Origin: an uncultured Ruminococcus sp.
GTDB lineage: Bacteria; Bacillota; Clostridia; Oscillospirales; Ruminococcaceae
Length of the DNA stretch: 33,113 nucleotides
Assembly (NCBI GenBank): GCA_902787365.1
Contig: CADAGC010000016.1
Span: 1 to 33,113, forward strand
Direction of reading: 5' to 3'
In this document: positions 23,463-31,800 of the stretch, piece by piece
Layout of the letters: each line of letters starts with the position of its first letter
Numbering within the stretch: position 1 is the first letter of the stretch
Program-made: the position numbers and the translations under genes
Notes under the pieces: model-generated
Database searches by the model: none
What the model was told of the DNA's origin: nothing
What the model saw: the letters and a program-made list of their open reading frames with translations, nothing else

Positions 23463-23607
23463 TAATGCAAAATGCTTAATGCATAATGCATAATTGATGT
23501 GTGCGCCTTACGGCGCACGGATATAAATGATAATGATTTGCCGCCGCAGGCGGCTGCCCGTATGGGCATATCATCGCCCGCAAGGGCGATACCATAATTA
23601 TGCATTA
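23463..23607. repeat. Heptad-bounded hairpin element E5 (kinase-cysE)
   Basis: 145 bp. The left arm (23463-23494) has four units, TAATGCA, AAATGCT, TAATGCA, TAATGCA, then TAATT; the right arm has one (AATTATGCATTA). Internal hairpins are GTGCGCC-TTAC-GGCGCAC, GCCGCC-GCA-GGCGGC, GCCC-GTAT-GGGC and ATCGCCC-GCAA-GGGCGAT. The arms differ in unit number, which suggests slippage or loss. It lies 5 bases after the kinase stop and inside its likely operon. Confidence 0.8.
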
Positions 23608-23612
23608 GCCTG

Positions 23613-24215
23613 TCACTCGTCGCTTGCACGAACTATGGCGGCGATAATGCTTGCTGTGGTCTCGTAGCCAAGCTTGCCGCTGTCGATACACAGGTCGTAG
23701 CTTGACTTGTCGCCCCATGACTTGTTGGTATTGCTCTCGTAGTAGAAAGAACGCTTCTTGTCAAAGCGCTTTAGCACCTGCTCAACCTCGTCGGGCGAGA
23801 TGTTGTATTTGCGAATGGCGTTGTCCATTCTCTTTTCCATATCCGAGTAGATATACACATCAAGCGTGCGCACACGGTTTCTCAGCACGAAATCGGCACA
23901 CCTGCCCACGAATACCACGATAGGCTCTTTGCTTACTATGTCGCATATTATGTCGCCCTCGGCACGGAATACCCTCTCTGCAAGCTCGGTCTGCTTGCCT
24001 GAAAACAGCGATGATATCGGTGCGTGGAGGGGGCTTATGACAGCCTCTTCGTATTTGCGGAACTCATCGGGGTCGATGCCGCTTTTTTCTATCGCCATAT
24101 CAACAAGCTCGTGGTCGTAGCACTTGGCCTGTAGCTTTTTGGCTACCATAGCGCCTATCTCGCTGCCGCCCGAGGCGTACTGCCTGCCTATGCATACTGC
24201 TTTTATCCTGCTCAT
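23613..24215 (-). CDS. Cytidylate kinase-like family protein
   Basis: A 200-residue P-loop protein. The N-terminal ICIGRQ-type start is present, here AVCIGRQYASGGSEIGAMVA, a nucleotide-binding loop, followed by the family's YDHELVDMAIEKSG. Later come EPIVVFVGRCADFVLRNR and the basic LID-like DKKRSFYYESNTNKSWGDKS. This AAK6/Cmk-like group is common in Clostridia, and its substrate is unsettled. AGGGGGAAG precedes the ATG. It starts 25 bases after the membrane-anchored gene (same strand) and precedes cysE, so a three-gene unit is likely. Confidence 0.85.
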   Translation of the reverse strand: MSRIKAVCIGRQYASGGSEIGAMVAKKLQAKCYDHELVDMAIEKSGIDPDEFRKYEEAVISPLHAPISSLFSGKQTELAERVFRAEGDIICDIVSKEPIVVFVGRCADFVLRNRVRTLDVYIYSDMEKRMDNAIRKYNISPDEVEQVLKRFDKKRSFYYESNTNKSWGDKSSYDLCIDSGKLGYETTASIIAAIVRASDE

Positions 24216-24240
24216 ATATCTTCCCCCTTGCTAAAGGTAA

Positions 24241-25608
24241 TTATTTGCTTTCATTGTCCTTGTTCTTTTTCTTCTTAAGAACTATGACAACTATAATGAT
24301 AACGATAACTGCTATTATAGCTATCCATATAAAGATGCAAAGCCCCAAAGGCTGCGGACAGAAGCCGCAGAGTGAGCATTTGTCGTCCTTTTCCTTGTCT
24401 TCGGTCTTTTCCTTTTTGGTGGTTGTAGTCTCGGCCTTGCTCTCGTCGTCGGGAATTGATGATTCCTCCACTTTCTGTGTAGTTACCTCCATATCCTGCG
24501 AGCCGAATGTGATTATCTGCGAGTAGTCAGAGAATATATCCTCCTCAACGCCTGCCTGCGAGCATCGGTATCTTGCACGAAGCTCAATGGGTGTGTCTTT
24601 CTTGACACTCTGCTCTTTTTCTGCGAGGGCTTGTAAAGCTGCGGTCATATCGCCTGCCTTGATTATCCAGTCGCCCTGTAGGCCGACCCATTCCTCGCTC
24701 CCTGCAAGCCTTGCCTCAATTTCAAGGGATATGCCGCCCTGCGTGCCGCCTGCCTGTGCTGCCTGTGCGGCAAGCTTGTCGTCAACTTCAAGCTTGAAAG
24801 CTATCACGGGGAAGCCGTTGAAGTCCTCGTCGGTGTATTTTAAGTCGCTTATAACGGGGGCTGCTATGTCGCCCTCCTTTAAAGGCTCCGCCGCTGCTGC
24901 GTCTTTGCCTATGGCTGCAACGTCTGACCAGTCGGAAGTCACGTATCTGTCGTTGCCGTCAAGCGGACGCAGGGTCACGAGCCAGCGCACACGGGCGTAT
25001 ATGGTGTGGTTTTCAAGGTCAAGCTTTGCGTTTGTTTCGTCGCCGTTTTTGACCTTTGTGTACTGGTCGGGTTTCAGCACATCGCCCCAGCCCTTGTAGT
25101 CGTCGCTGCCCTCGTGGTGGCCGTACCAGCGTGTGTCCTCAGGGTCGTCTATGTTGCCCATATAGCGGAATATCCACTCGCTCATAGTAGTTTCTGCCGA
25201 ATAGCTCTGTGCTATATAAGCCCAGTCGCCTAAATGCTGATGAAAGTCCTTGTCGTAGCCTTCGGTTATCCAGTATTCATCGGCTTTCCAGTCGTCCTGC
25301 GAGTCGATAGACCAGTCTATCTGTGTGGTTATCCACACATCATCAAAGCCTAAATCATTTATTTCCTTTAGCCAGTTGTCGTGGTCTGAATCCTTGCGTG
25401 TAGACCATTCGCTCATGGCGTTGTTTTGTGAGTAGTGTATCTCGATAGTGTTTTCCGAATCATTTCCCTCGAGCCATATCATAGATACGTTCTCGGGTCT
25501 TGTTATCTCGAATGGAACTGCGTTCTCCTGCTGTGCCGAAGCGCTGAGCGGCACCGCCGCAATGCTCATCACAGCCGCCGCTGCAAGGGATATAAGCTTT
25601 TTGTTCAT
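24241..25608 (-). CDS. Unknown secreted protein with C-terminal membrane anchor and Cys cluster
   Basis: A 455-residue protein. The signal peptide is MNKKLISLAAAAVMSIAAVP (cleavage near ASA-QQ). A large extracytoplasmic part rich in Trp and Asp follows, in two blocks each containing MSEW. A Thr/Lys/Glu linker (~385-415) leads to the Cys cluster KCSLCGFCPQPLGLC, one membrane helix (FIWIAIIAVIVIIIVVIVL) and a Lys-rich tail, so it is type I. Beta-rich, Fn3-like folding of the 250-375 region is a guess. The start is ATG 25608, with AAGGAG 11-12 bases upstream; an in-frame GTG at 25620 is too close. It has its own sigma-A promoter. Function unknown. Confidence 0.82.
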   Translation of the reverse strand: MNKKLISLAAAAVMSIAAVPLSASAQQENAVPFEITRPENVSMIWLEGNDSENTIEIHYSQNNAMSEWSTRKDSDHDNWLKEINDLGFDDVWITTQIDWSIDSQDDWKADEYWITEGYDKDFHQHLGDWAYIAQSYSAETTMSEWIFRYMGNIDDPEDTRWYGHHEGSDDYKGWGDVLKPDQYTKVKNGDETNAKLDLENHTIYARVRWLVTLRPLDGNDRYVTSDWSDVAAIGKDAAAAEPLKEGDIAAPVISDLKYTDEDFNGFPVIAFKLEVDDKLAAQAAQAGGTQGGISLEIEARLAGSEEWVGLQGDWIIKAGDMTAALQALAEKEQSVKKDTPIELRARYRCSQAGVEEDIFSDYSQIITFGSQDMEVTTQKVEESSIPDDESKAETTTTKKEKTEDKEKDDKCSLCGFCPQPLGLCIFIWIAIIAVIVIIIVVIVLKKKKNKDNESK

Positions 25609-25650
25609 AAGTATACACACTCCTTTTTTTAAAAATTAGGTCTTGTATAT

Positions 25651-25680
25651 ATTATACTCGAAACAGGGGGCGATTGTCAA
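25651..25680 (-). promoter_or_regulatory. Sigma-A promoter of the membrane-anchored protein operon
   Basis: Minus strand: perfect TTGACA (25680-25675), 18-base spacer, perfect TATAAT (25656-25651). It lies about 43 bases before the ATG at 25608. Confidence 0.83.
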
Positions 25681-25693
25681 TAACAGGGTTATT

Positions 25694-25726
25694 ACAAAAT
25701 TCCCCTATGCTTTTTGGGCATAGGGG
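25694..25726 (-). terminator. Intrinsic terminator after the AAA ATPase gene
   Basis: CCCCTATGC (25702-25710) pairs perfectly with GCATAGGGG (25718-25726) over a 7-base loop. On the minus strand it is followed by AATTTTG. Confidence 0.82.
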
Positions 25727-25744
25727 AGAATGTGTTATCAGATA

Positions 25745-27208
25745 TTACTGCTGCTGGCTGTATACAGCTATCCTGCTTGTATATTCATCACAGCCGTATT
25801 TGCCGATGAACTTGGTAACGTTGGAGTTGAGCGACAGCTCGTGAACGAGAAGCTGCATCTCTGCGCTTTCACCGTATACACGCTGAACAAAAGCAAATAC
25901 ATTCGAGAGCATCTGGCTGCCCTGGTTGGTATACATATTTACTCTGTTGATTATAGCGTCGAACTCTGACTGGATAATAGCTATCTGCTCGTTCTTGTCT
26001 CTTGCCTCGTTTGTGGTTCTGTCCATGTATCTTGCAAGGGAAGCGAGTATCCAGTGCTGAATTCTCTTGTCCTTAACGGAGATGATACGAGCCTTGACAG
26101 CCTTGTCAACTTTCTTTCTCAGCTCCATGATGTGCTCTGAGAGCACCTGTCTGTTGGAGAAGCCGGCGTTTATCTTAGCAACAACGTCCTGCAGCATGGG
26201 CATGATGATGTTTGACATCTTCTCTGTCATGAGTGAGTTGATTATCATCTCAGCTGTTATGCTTGCGAGCTGGTTGATGAGTATGTGCTTTTCATACTCG
26301 CCTGCCATTTTTGCAGCTTCCATTATCTGAGTAGTGGTGTTGCCTGCGAGAATGTCGTCTACCTTGTACTTGTCTCTTATCTCGTTGTATCTGCAATAGT
26401 GCTCGTAGAATGACTGGTTTATCTCGTGCTTCTGAACATACTGCGAGATGAGGAAGAGGTCAACGGGTGTGCCGTTCTTTTCGTAGAGCTGCATCATTTC
26501 CGACATATCTTCCCAGCCACGGCCTGTAACGAACTCTCTGTCGCTCTTGTCTGTAGGAACGACATAGAAGTACTCGGGGTAGAAGTCAAGGTATGTGGTT
26601 ATTGAGTTATGTATGCCTCTTGAGAATGCATATTCTTTCCAGATCGGGTAATCAGGGTCGATGAATATCTTCTTAAGACGGTCGAGAGTTGCGATATCGA
26701 ACTCTGTAACGGCATCGTTGTACTCAGGCGGGTTACCTGCTGTGGTAACGACCCAGCCCTCGGGTATCTGATCCTTACCGAAGATCTTGTACTGGAGGAA
26801 CTGGAGCATCATAGGTGCGATGTCACGCTCAACGCAGTTGATCTCATCGAGGAAGAGTATGCCCTCACGAATACCTGTTTCTTCCATTGTCTGATAGATG
26901 TTGGAGATGATCTCCGACATTGTCGTTTCCGAAACGGTAACGTCCTTACCTACGAAGTTACGCTCCATAGTGATAGACTTACCTATCGCAGTTTCTCTTG
27001 TCTGGTGGGTCATAGCGTAGGATACGAGGTTTATCTGCATATCCTGGGCTATCTGCTCCATGATCGCAGTCTTACCAAGACCAGGCGCACCCAAAAGGAA
27101 AACAGGGCGCTGCTTTTCAATGCTTATAAGATACTCACCGTACTCGTCCTTCATAAGATAGGACTTTATAGCGTTTTCGATCTGATCCTTAGCGGCTTGT
27201 ATGTTCAT
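25745..27208 (-). CDS. MoxR-like AAA+ ATPase
   Basis: A 487-residue AAA+ protein. Walker A is LLGAPGLGKTAIME at about residues 38-51, Walker B GILFLDEIN at about 116-124, and sensor-like VVTTAGNPPEYNDAV at about 148-162, as in MoxR/RavA-type ATPases. A ~230-residue helical C-terminal part follows. MoxR proteins act as chaperones for metal-centre or complex assembly, usually with a von Willebrand-A partner encoded next door; none is adjacent here. AAGGAGCC precedes the ATG, and a consensus promoter and a terminator bracket it, so it is monocistronic. Confidence 0.87.
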   Translation of the reverse strand: MNIQAAKDQIENAIKSYLMKDEYGEYLISIEKQRPVFLLGAPGLGKTAIMEQIAQDMQINLVSYAMTHQTRETAIGKSITMERNFVGKDVTVSETTMSEIISNIYQTMEETGIREGILFLDEINCVERDIAPMMLQFLQYKIFGKDQIPEGWVVTTAGNPPEYNDAVTEFDIATLDRLKKIFIDPDYPIWKEYAFSRGIHNSITTYLDFYPEYFYVVPTDKSDREFVTGRGWEDMSEMMQLYEKNGTPVDLFLISQYVQKHEINQSFYEHYCRYNEIRDKYKVDDILAGNTTTQIMEAAKMAGEYEKHILINQLASITAEMIINSLMTEKMSNIIMPMLQDVVAKINAGFSNRQVLSEHIMELRKKVDKAVKARIISVKDKRIQHWILASLARYMDRTTNEARDKNEQIAIIQSEFDAIINRVNMYTNQGSQMLSNVFAFVQRVYGESAEMQLLVHELSLNSNVTKFIGKYGCDEYTSRIAVYSQQQ

Positions 27209-27256
27209 ATAAAGGCTCCTTACTCGTTAGATTTTGGGAATAAACTCCTAATGGAT

Positions 27257-27285
27257 ATTATACACTATTAATAATTTGATGTCAA
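27257..27285 (-). promoter_or_regulatory. Sigma-A promoter of the MoxR-like gene
   Basis: Minus strand: perfect TTGACA (27285-27280), 17-base spacer, perfect TATAAT (27262-27257). Confidence 0.87.
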
Positions 27286-27407
27286 TAACTAATGAGCATT
27301 TTATCACCCTGCACAAATATATAGGTGAATTATTTAGCAATTTAAACAGAAAATCACAAATGCTGTGCTGCGCTTTCACAGGACTTAAGGTATATATGCG
27401 GTTTGCC

Positions 27408-27437
27408 TTGACTAACCGCAGGCCTGTATGTTAGAAT
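27408..27437 (+). promoter_or_regulatory. Likely sigma-A promoter of mntP
   Basis: TTGACT (27408-27413), 18-base spacer, TAGAAT (27432-27437). Transcription would begin near 27444, exactly where the riboswitch P1 stem begins. Confidence 0.65.
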
Positions 27438-27442
27438 TTATA

Positions 27443-27700
27443 TGTATAGGGGAGTAGCAGGCTGCATAACGCAGCAGCAATGACCGACATACCGGCGCAT
27501 AAGCGCCCGGCTTGCTTAAAGGCAATGTCACACAAAACTTTGTGGTGAAGATACGCAGTCGGATTTTTCGCCGGCTTGTATAGAGTTCCCGTAGGCATAC
27601 TACCGTATGTCAAGGGAACTATGTGCAAGATGGCGGAAGATTTGCAAGTAGATTTGGTGCAAAGCTTTGTGCGATATTGCCTGATTGTAAGACCTGTACA
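27443..27700 (+). promoter_or_regulatory. Manganese riboswitch (yybP-ykoY family), unusually long aptamer
   Basis: The conserved 5' core GGGGAGTAGC (27449-27458) and the 3' core GTAAGACC (27687-27694) match the family's GGGGAGUAG and GCAAGACC. The closing stem P1 is TGTATAGG (27443-27450) with CCTGTACA (27693-27700), all paired with one G-U. About 230 bases lie between the cores, whereas known aptamers have roughly 60-130. The insert contains GCTGC/GCAGC, an AGTTCCC/GGGAACT stem enclosing CATAC-TACC-GTATG (27584-27620), and a CAAAGCTTTG palindrome. The gene downstream is an MntP manganese exporter, the known target of this riboswitch. Confidence 0.85.
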
Positions 27701-27777
27701 CAGCTTACGGCTCTTGTGAGGGCTTTTGTTGCTGTGTGCATTTTTATGTCACAGCGGCGGCTGTGACTTTTTATTTT
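27698..27777 (+). terminator. Riboswitch expression platform with intrinsic terminator
   Basis: Four segments are visible: A ACACAGC (27698-27704), B GCTGTGT (27731-27737), C GTCACAGC (27748-27755), D GCTGTGAC (27760-27767). C and D with a GGCG loop and TTTTTATTTT form a perfect terminator. A shares 3 bases with P1. When Mn2+ stabilises P1, A is blocked, so B pairs with C (CACAGC/GCTGTG) and prevents the terminator. Without Mn2+, A pairs with B and C-D terminates. This gives induction by manganese, as expected for an exporter. Confidence 0.78.
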
Positions 27778-27789
27778 GGAGTGATGTTT

Positions 27790-28365
27790 TTGGATATGCT
27801 GTTTGTCTTCAATAGCCTTCTGCTTGGCGTGGGGCTTGCTATGGACGCCTTTTCGGTGTCATTGGCTAACGGCCTTAGCGAGCCTAAGATGAGGCGCTTC
27901 AAGGCCACGGCGATAGCAGGGGCGTTTGCTTTCTTTCAGGCGCTTATGCCGATGATAGGCTGGGTGTGCGTAAAAACCGTTGTCAGCTACTTTACGGGGC
28001 TGCAAAAGGCGGTGCCGTGGATAGCGCTGGTGCTGCTTTTGTATATCGGCGGCAGCCTGCTTATCGAGGGCATAAAGGGCAGCGATGAGCAGAAGACCCA
28101 GCGACTCACCCCGAAAGTGCTGCTTATCCAGTCGATAGCTACGTCAATTGACGCTCTTTCGGTGGGCTTCACTATAGCCGACTATAGCCTCGGCTCGGCG
28201 CTGGTTTGTGCGGTGATAATCGCCGTGGTGACCTTTATCATATGTACGGCAGGCCTTGAAATAGGCAAGCGTGTGGGCATGAAGCTTTCGGGCAAGGCGT
28301 CGATACTCGGCGGCGTGATACTTATAGGCATAGGCCTTGAGATCTTTATTACAGGGGTATTATAG
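27790..28365 (+). CDS. mntP: Manganese exporter MntP
   Basis: A 191-residue protein with six hydrophobic segments and the duplicated MntP motifs: LGVGLAMDAFSVSLANGL in helix 1 and QSIATSIDALSVGFTIADYS in helix 4, each with the conserved Asp. It exports Mn2+ across the membrane. The frame is open upstream to 27736, but that region is the terminator stem. TTTTGGAG ends at 27781, 8 bases before TTG 27790; ATG 27784 would be only 2 bases away and ATG 27796 is 14 away, so TTG 27790 is the best start. Control is by the manganese riboswitch just upstream. Confidence 0.9.
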   Translation: MDMLFVFNSLLLGVGLAMDAFSVSLANGLSEPKMRRFKATAIAGAFAFFQALMPMIGWVCVKTVVSYFTGLQKAVPWIALVLLLYIGGSLLIEGIKGSDEQKTQRLTPKVLLIQSIATSIDALSVGFTIADYSLGSALVCAVIIAVVTFIICTAGLEIGKRVGMKLSGKASILGGVILIGIGLEIFITGVL

Positions 28366-28388
28366 ACGCCTTATACATATGTATGACC

Positions 28389-28432
28389 GCATCCCGGCCG
28401 GGGTTTGGCTCCCGGCGGGGATGCTTTTGTTT
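28389..28432 (+). terminator. Intrinsic terminator of mntP
   Basis: GCATCC (28389-28394) pairs with GGATGC (28419-28424). An inner GCCGGG/CCCGGC extends the stem, and TTTTGTTTG follows. Confidence 0.88.
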
Positions 28433-28862
28433 GTAATATAGTTTAGCAAATAAAACTATATCACAATTTGTGCAGTTATAATAATTTAACATAAATGTAA
28501 AATTATCTTATCAATACAAGGAAAACGATACAAATTTTTGAGTAAATATATTAACATCTTACAACGCAAACCTACGTATTTCCGGGCTTTTACGATGAAA
28601 AAATGAAGCGAAAATACTTAAATTGAAAACGTTTGAAATTCTACTATTTACACGATAATCCAAACATTTGTATGTGCAAAATGCACAAATGACTTTGAAA
28701 AAAATCTATATTTCGGATAGTGTTTAATTTTTTAAATATATTGAAAATCTTGTATAAATATGGTATAATGTATATGTAGTATTCTGAGTATTTCCCTATA
28801 GAATTATTTTACAACTAAATACTACAGAATGTTATAGTATTATTTTGGAAAGGAATGAGGTT
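28433..28862 (+). other. AT-rich 430-base upstream region of the adhesin gene
   Basis: No gene was seen. The stretch is strikingly AT-rich compared with the flanks. It contains a hairpin CATTTG-(TAT)-GTGCA-AA-TGCAC-AAATG (28665-28689), the sigma-A promoter at 28741, and a leader of about 85 bases. In the leader GTAGTATT (28777-28784) can pair with AATACTAC near 28819-28826. Such A/T-rich tracts often serve as activator or nucleoid-protein sites at surface-protein genes (inference). Confidence 0.5.
28741..28769 (+). promoter_or_regulatory. Sigma-A promoter of the adhesin gene
   Basis: TTGAAA (28741-28746), 17-base spacer, perfect TATAAT (28764-28769). Transcription would start near 28776, about 87 bases before the ATG. 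Confidence 0.8.
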
Positions 28863-31800
28863 ATGAAAAAACCAATCGGCAAGCGAATAACCGGCTTTCT
28901 GGCTGCGGCCGCTTTAGCAGTCACGACTATCGGCGCTTCGTTTGTTAAACCGATCACGGCGAAGGCGGCTAATTACCGTAACGTGCTTGTTACGGTATAT
29001 GACGCTGACGGCAGTCAGGCGGCTTTACAGAACTCGACAGGATCAAAGTATTATGTGCTCGCCATGCTGACCGATAAAGGCGTTGAACCTACCAGAGCGG
29101 ATGATGGTTCGTGGAAAAACGTCAAGGCGTGGAGCCTTAAACAGTTTGCTCCCGATCAGCTTGAATATGATAAGCAGATAGGTATGGATCCTAACGATCA
29201 CTATGCTGTTACATCAACTGATCTTATAGAGTTCAATCAGCCGACTGATTTCTGGGCATACGGCACAGATGGCTCTACAAAAACAAGTAATGTGATTTAT
29301 AACTCTAATCAGTACGACTTTACAGCCCGTATTTACAGATCTCTTGACTGGAATAGTAGTCTTTCGACACTCGCTGATTGCGTAGATCACACAAAGGCAG
29401 CTGATACTATCCCCGGTTATAAGTTCGGAAGCGATGACAGCCACTATACAAACTGGACTAATGGTGATACCGACAAGATTGCCATTACAAAGTTTACAGC
29501 TACATATGAGGTTGATCTTCAGGCAGATGCTGCTACTGATTTTACCGAGGCTGATAATCTCTATCTCAGAGTAGAAGTTTCCCACGGGAGCGGCAACAGT
29601 TCTTACTTTGTTAAGAAGCTGACAGCGGCCGATATCCAAGCAGGCAAGATAGTGATCCAGACAGAGGATTCTGCAAAGTGGATATCTCAGGGTGGCCAGG
29701 ATAAGCCCAATGAGCGTATAAGCGGCGACGAGCAGTCGATAACAGCAAGGCTCGTAAAAGCTTCAGGTACCCCTAAGATAAATGACATCACAGAGAAAAA
29801 CAACCTTTCGATACTTGAAAGCGGTGATATCGTTAAGGGTTTTGAGGTTACAAACCAAAAGCGTGATGACAACTTTGATAAGACCACAAACGAAAGAACT
29901 ATCGTTGATAAGATAAGCCTTACACAGGTAACGGCAACTGACGATTACAACTTTAAATCTGTACTCGGCAATGGCCTTTTCTTTGGCATAACAGCTGACA
30001 GATATCAGCAGGCAAACCATGCACAGACAAACTTTGCTGCTAATTACTATCAGTCGGCAGGCAATATCGACCAGGATCTTTCCGGTGATTTCGGCGGCCA
30101 TATCTATGTTGCGAATTTTGTTGACTTCAACAATGGTACAACAGTTGCAGGGGCTTCAAAGAAGGGTGTAGACAAGAACGATGAACGTGCAACTATCGAA
30201 CTTGGTCAGAGCCACCTTGATAAGGGTACGGTACTTCATGTTGATTCCTATGACAGACTCAGAACACAGAGAGATTATGTTGCGGTAGTTATCGATACTC
30301 CTGCCAATATGACAAACAACGTTATTGAGCCTATAATCGGGCAAATGAAGGCCACTTCGGCAGCGCTTCTCAATCATGCCCCCCTGGTAACGCCTCAGAA
30401 GGTATCTTCAAATGAGTATATCATAGACGCTACCAACTATGGCAGCAATACTACTGTTTATGTTGATGGTGATACAGTTTCAGATCTTCTTGGCGGTACA
30501 ATAGACGGCAAGTTCACAATCAAGGCCAAGAAAGATCAGACGATAGTATTCAACTTTGATGAAACAGAGAAGGTAACTATTGGCAGAATAAGACTTCAGG
30601 TATATGATGATGACGGCAATATCATCGATGAGAGCAAGAATCACGATGTATCGAGCCAGGTGAATGCCAACAAAGGCGACGATACAAACCAGTGGCTCGA
30701 TGAGTATGTTACACGTCAGCTCATATGGAACCTCAATTCTGCAACGGATATCACATTTGACGGTACAGCAGGTGTATTCCTTATTCCGAAAGAGGATTCC
30801 GTGGCAAATGTTGCAGGTACTTCTTCAGGTTGGCTAATTACAGACGGATATGTTATCAATACGAGCGGTGAGTGGCATTATCTCTACTCTGATCTTCCCA
30901 CTTCCACAGCCGAGATCAACATTTCCAAGTCGGATATAACCGGCGAGAACGAAGTTGAAGGCGCTGTTCTTGAGATAAAGAACGCAAACGGTGGTACAGT
31001 TCAGAAGTGGACTTCCGAAAAGGACAAAAACGGAAATACAAACCGTACATTCATACTTGCTCCTGGTACATATACTCTTACTGAGACAGGCTTTGAGAGT
31101 GAAAACGATGGCGGCAAAGAATACAAGATAATTGATTCTGTAGTCACATTTACTGTTGTAGAAACCAAAACAACAGCCAAGGTATATGATTTTGACAAGA
31201 ACGAATATGTCGACAAGGAAATCACCTCTGCCACCGTCGTGATCGACGAAAACAGCAAGAACAACAAGGCTGCCTTCACCGAAGACACCGACAACGGCTA
31301 CTTCACAAAGGTAAACGCTAACACAATAAGAGTTAACGATGCTGAAAAGACAGCTGATGATTCGCTTTCTGTTAAGGTATCAAAGGTTGATATCGCAGAC
31401 GGCAATGAGGTTGCAGGCGCTAAGCTCCAGATACTCGATGCCGCAGGCCAGACAGTAAAGAGCTGGACATCTACAACTAAGCCTTATGAGATAAATGGTC
31501 TTGAAGCAGGCGTAACTTATACTCTCCGTGAGACAGTTGCTCCTGACGGTTACCTGGTAGCTACAGATATAACCTTTACTCTTGATGCACAGGGCAAGGT
31601 AACAACTACAGCTAAGACAACAACTGACGGCGTGATCCTCGTTGAGGATACTATGACCAAGGTTTCAGTATCTAAGGTAGATATCGCAAACGGCGAAGAG
31701 CTCGAGGGCGCTACGATCCAGATACTCGACGAGAATGAAAAGGTAGTTGAGGAATGGGTATCAACAAATAAGGCTCACGAGATCACAGGCCTTAAGACAG

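Noticed and set aside
5731..23607. CRISPR array made of the repeated hairpin elements
   Set aside because: The copies are far apart, vary in length, have inverted ends and flank unrelated genes. There are no regular spacers or cas genes.
27736..27789. MntP start at 27736
   Set aside because: This stretch is the riboswitch terminator stem and U-run. The residues it would add are not seen in MntP, and the ribosome site lies after it.
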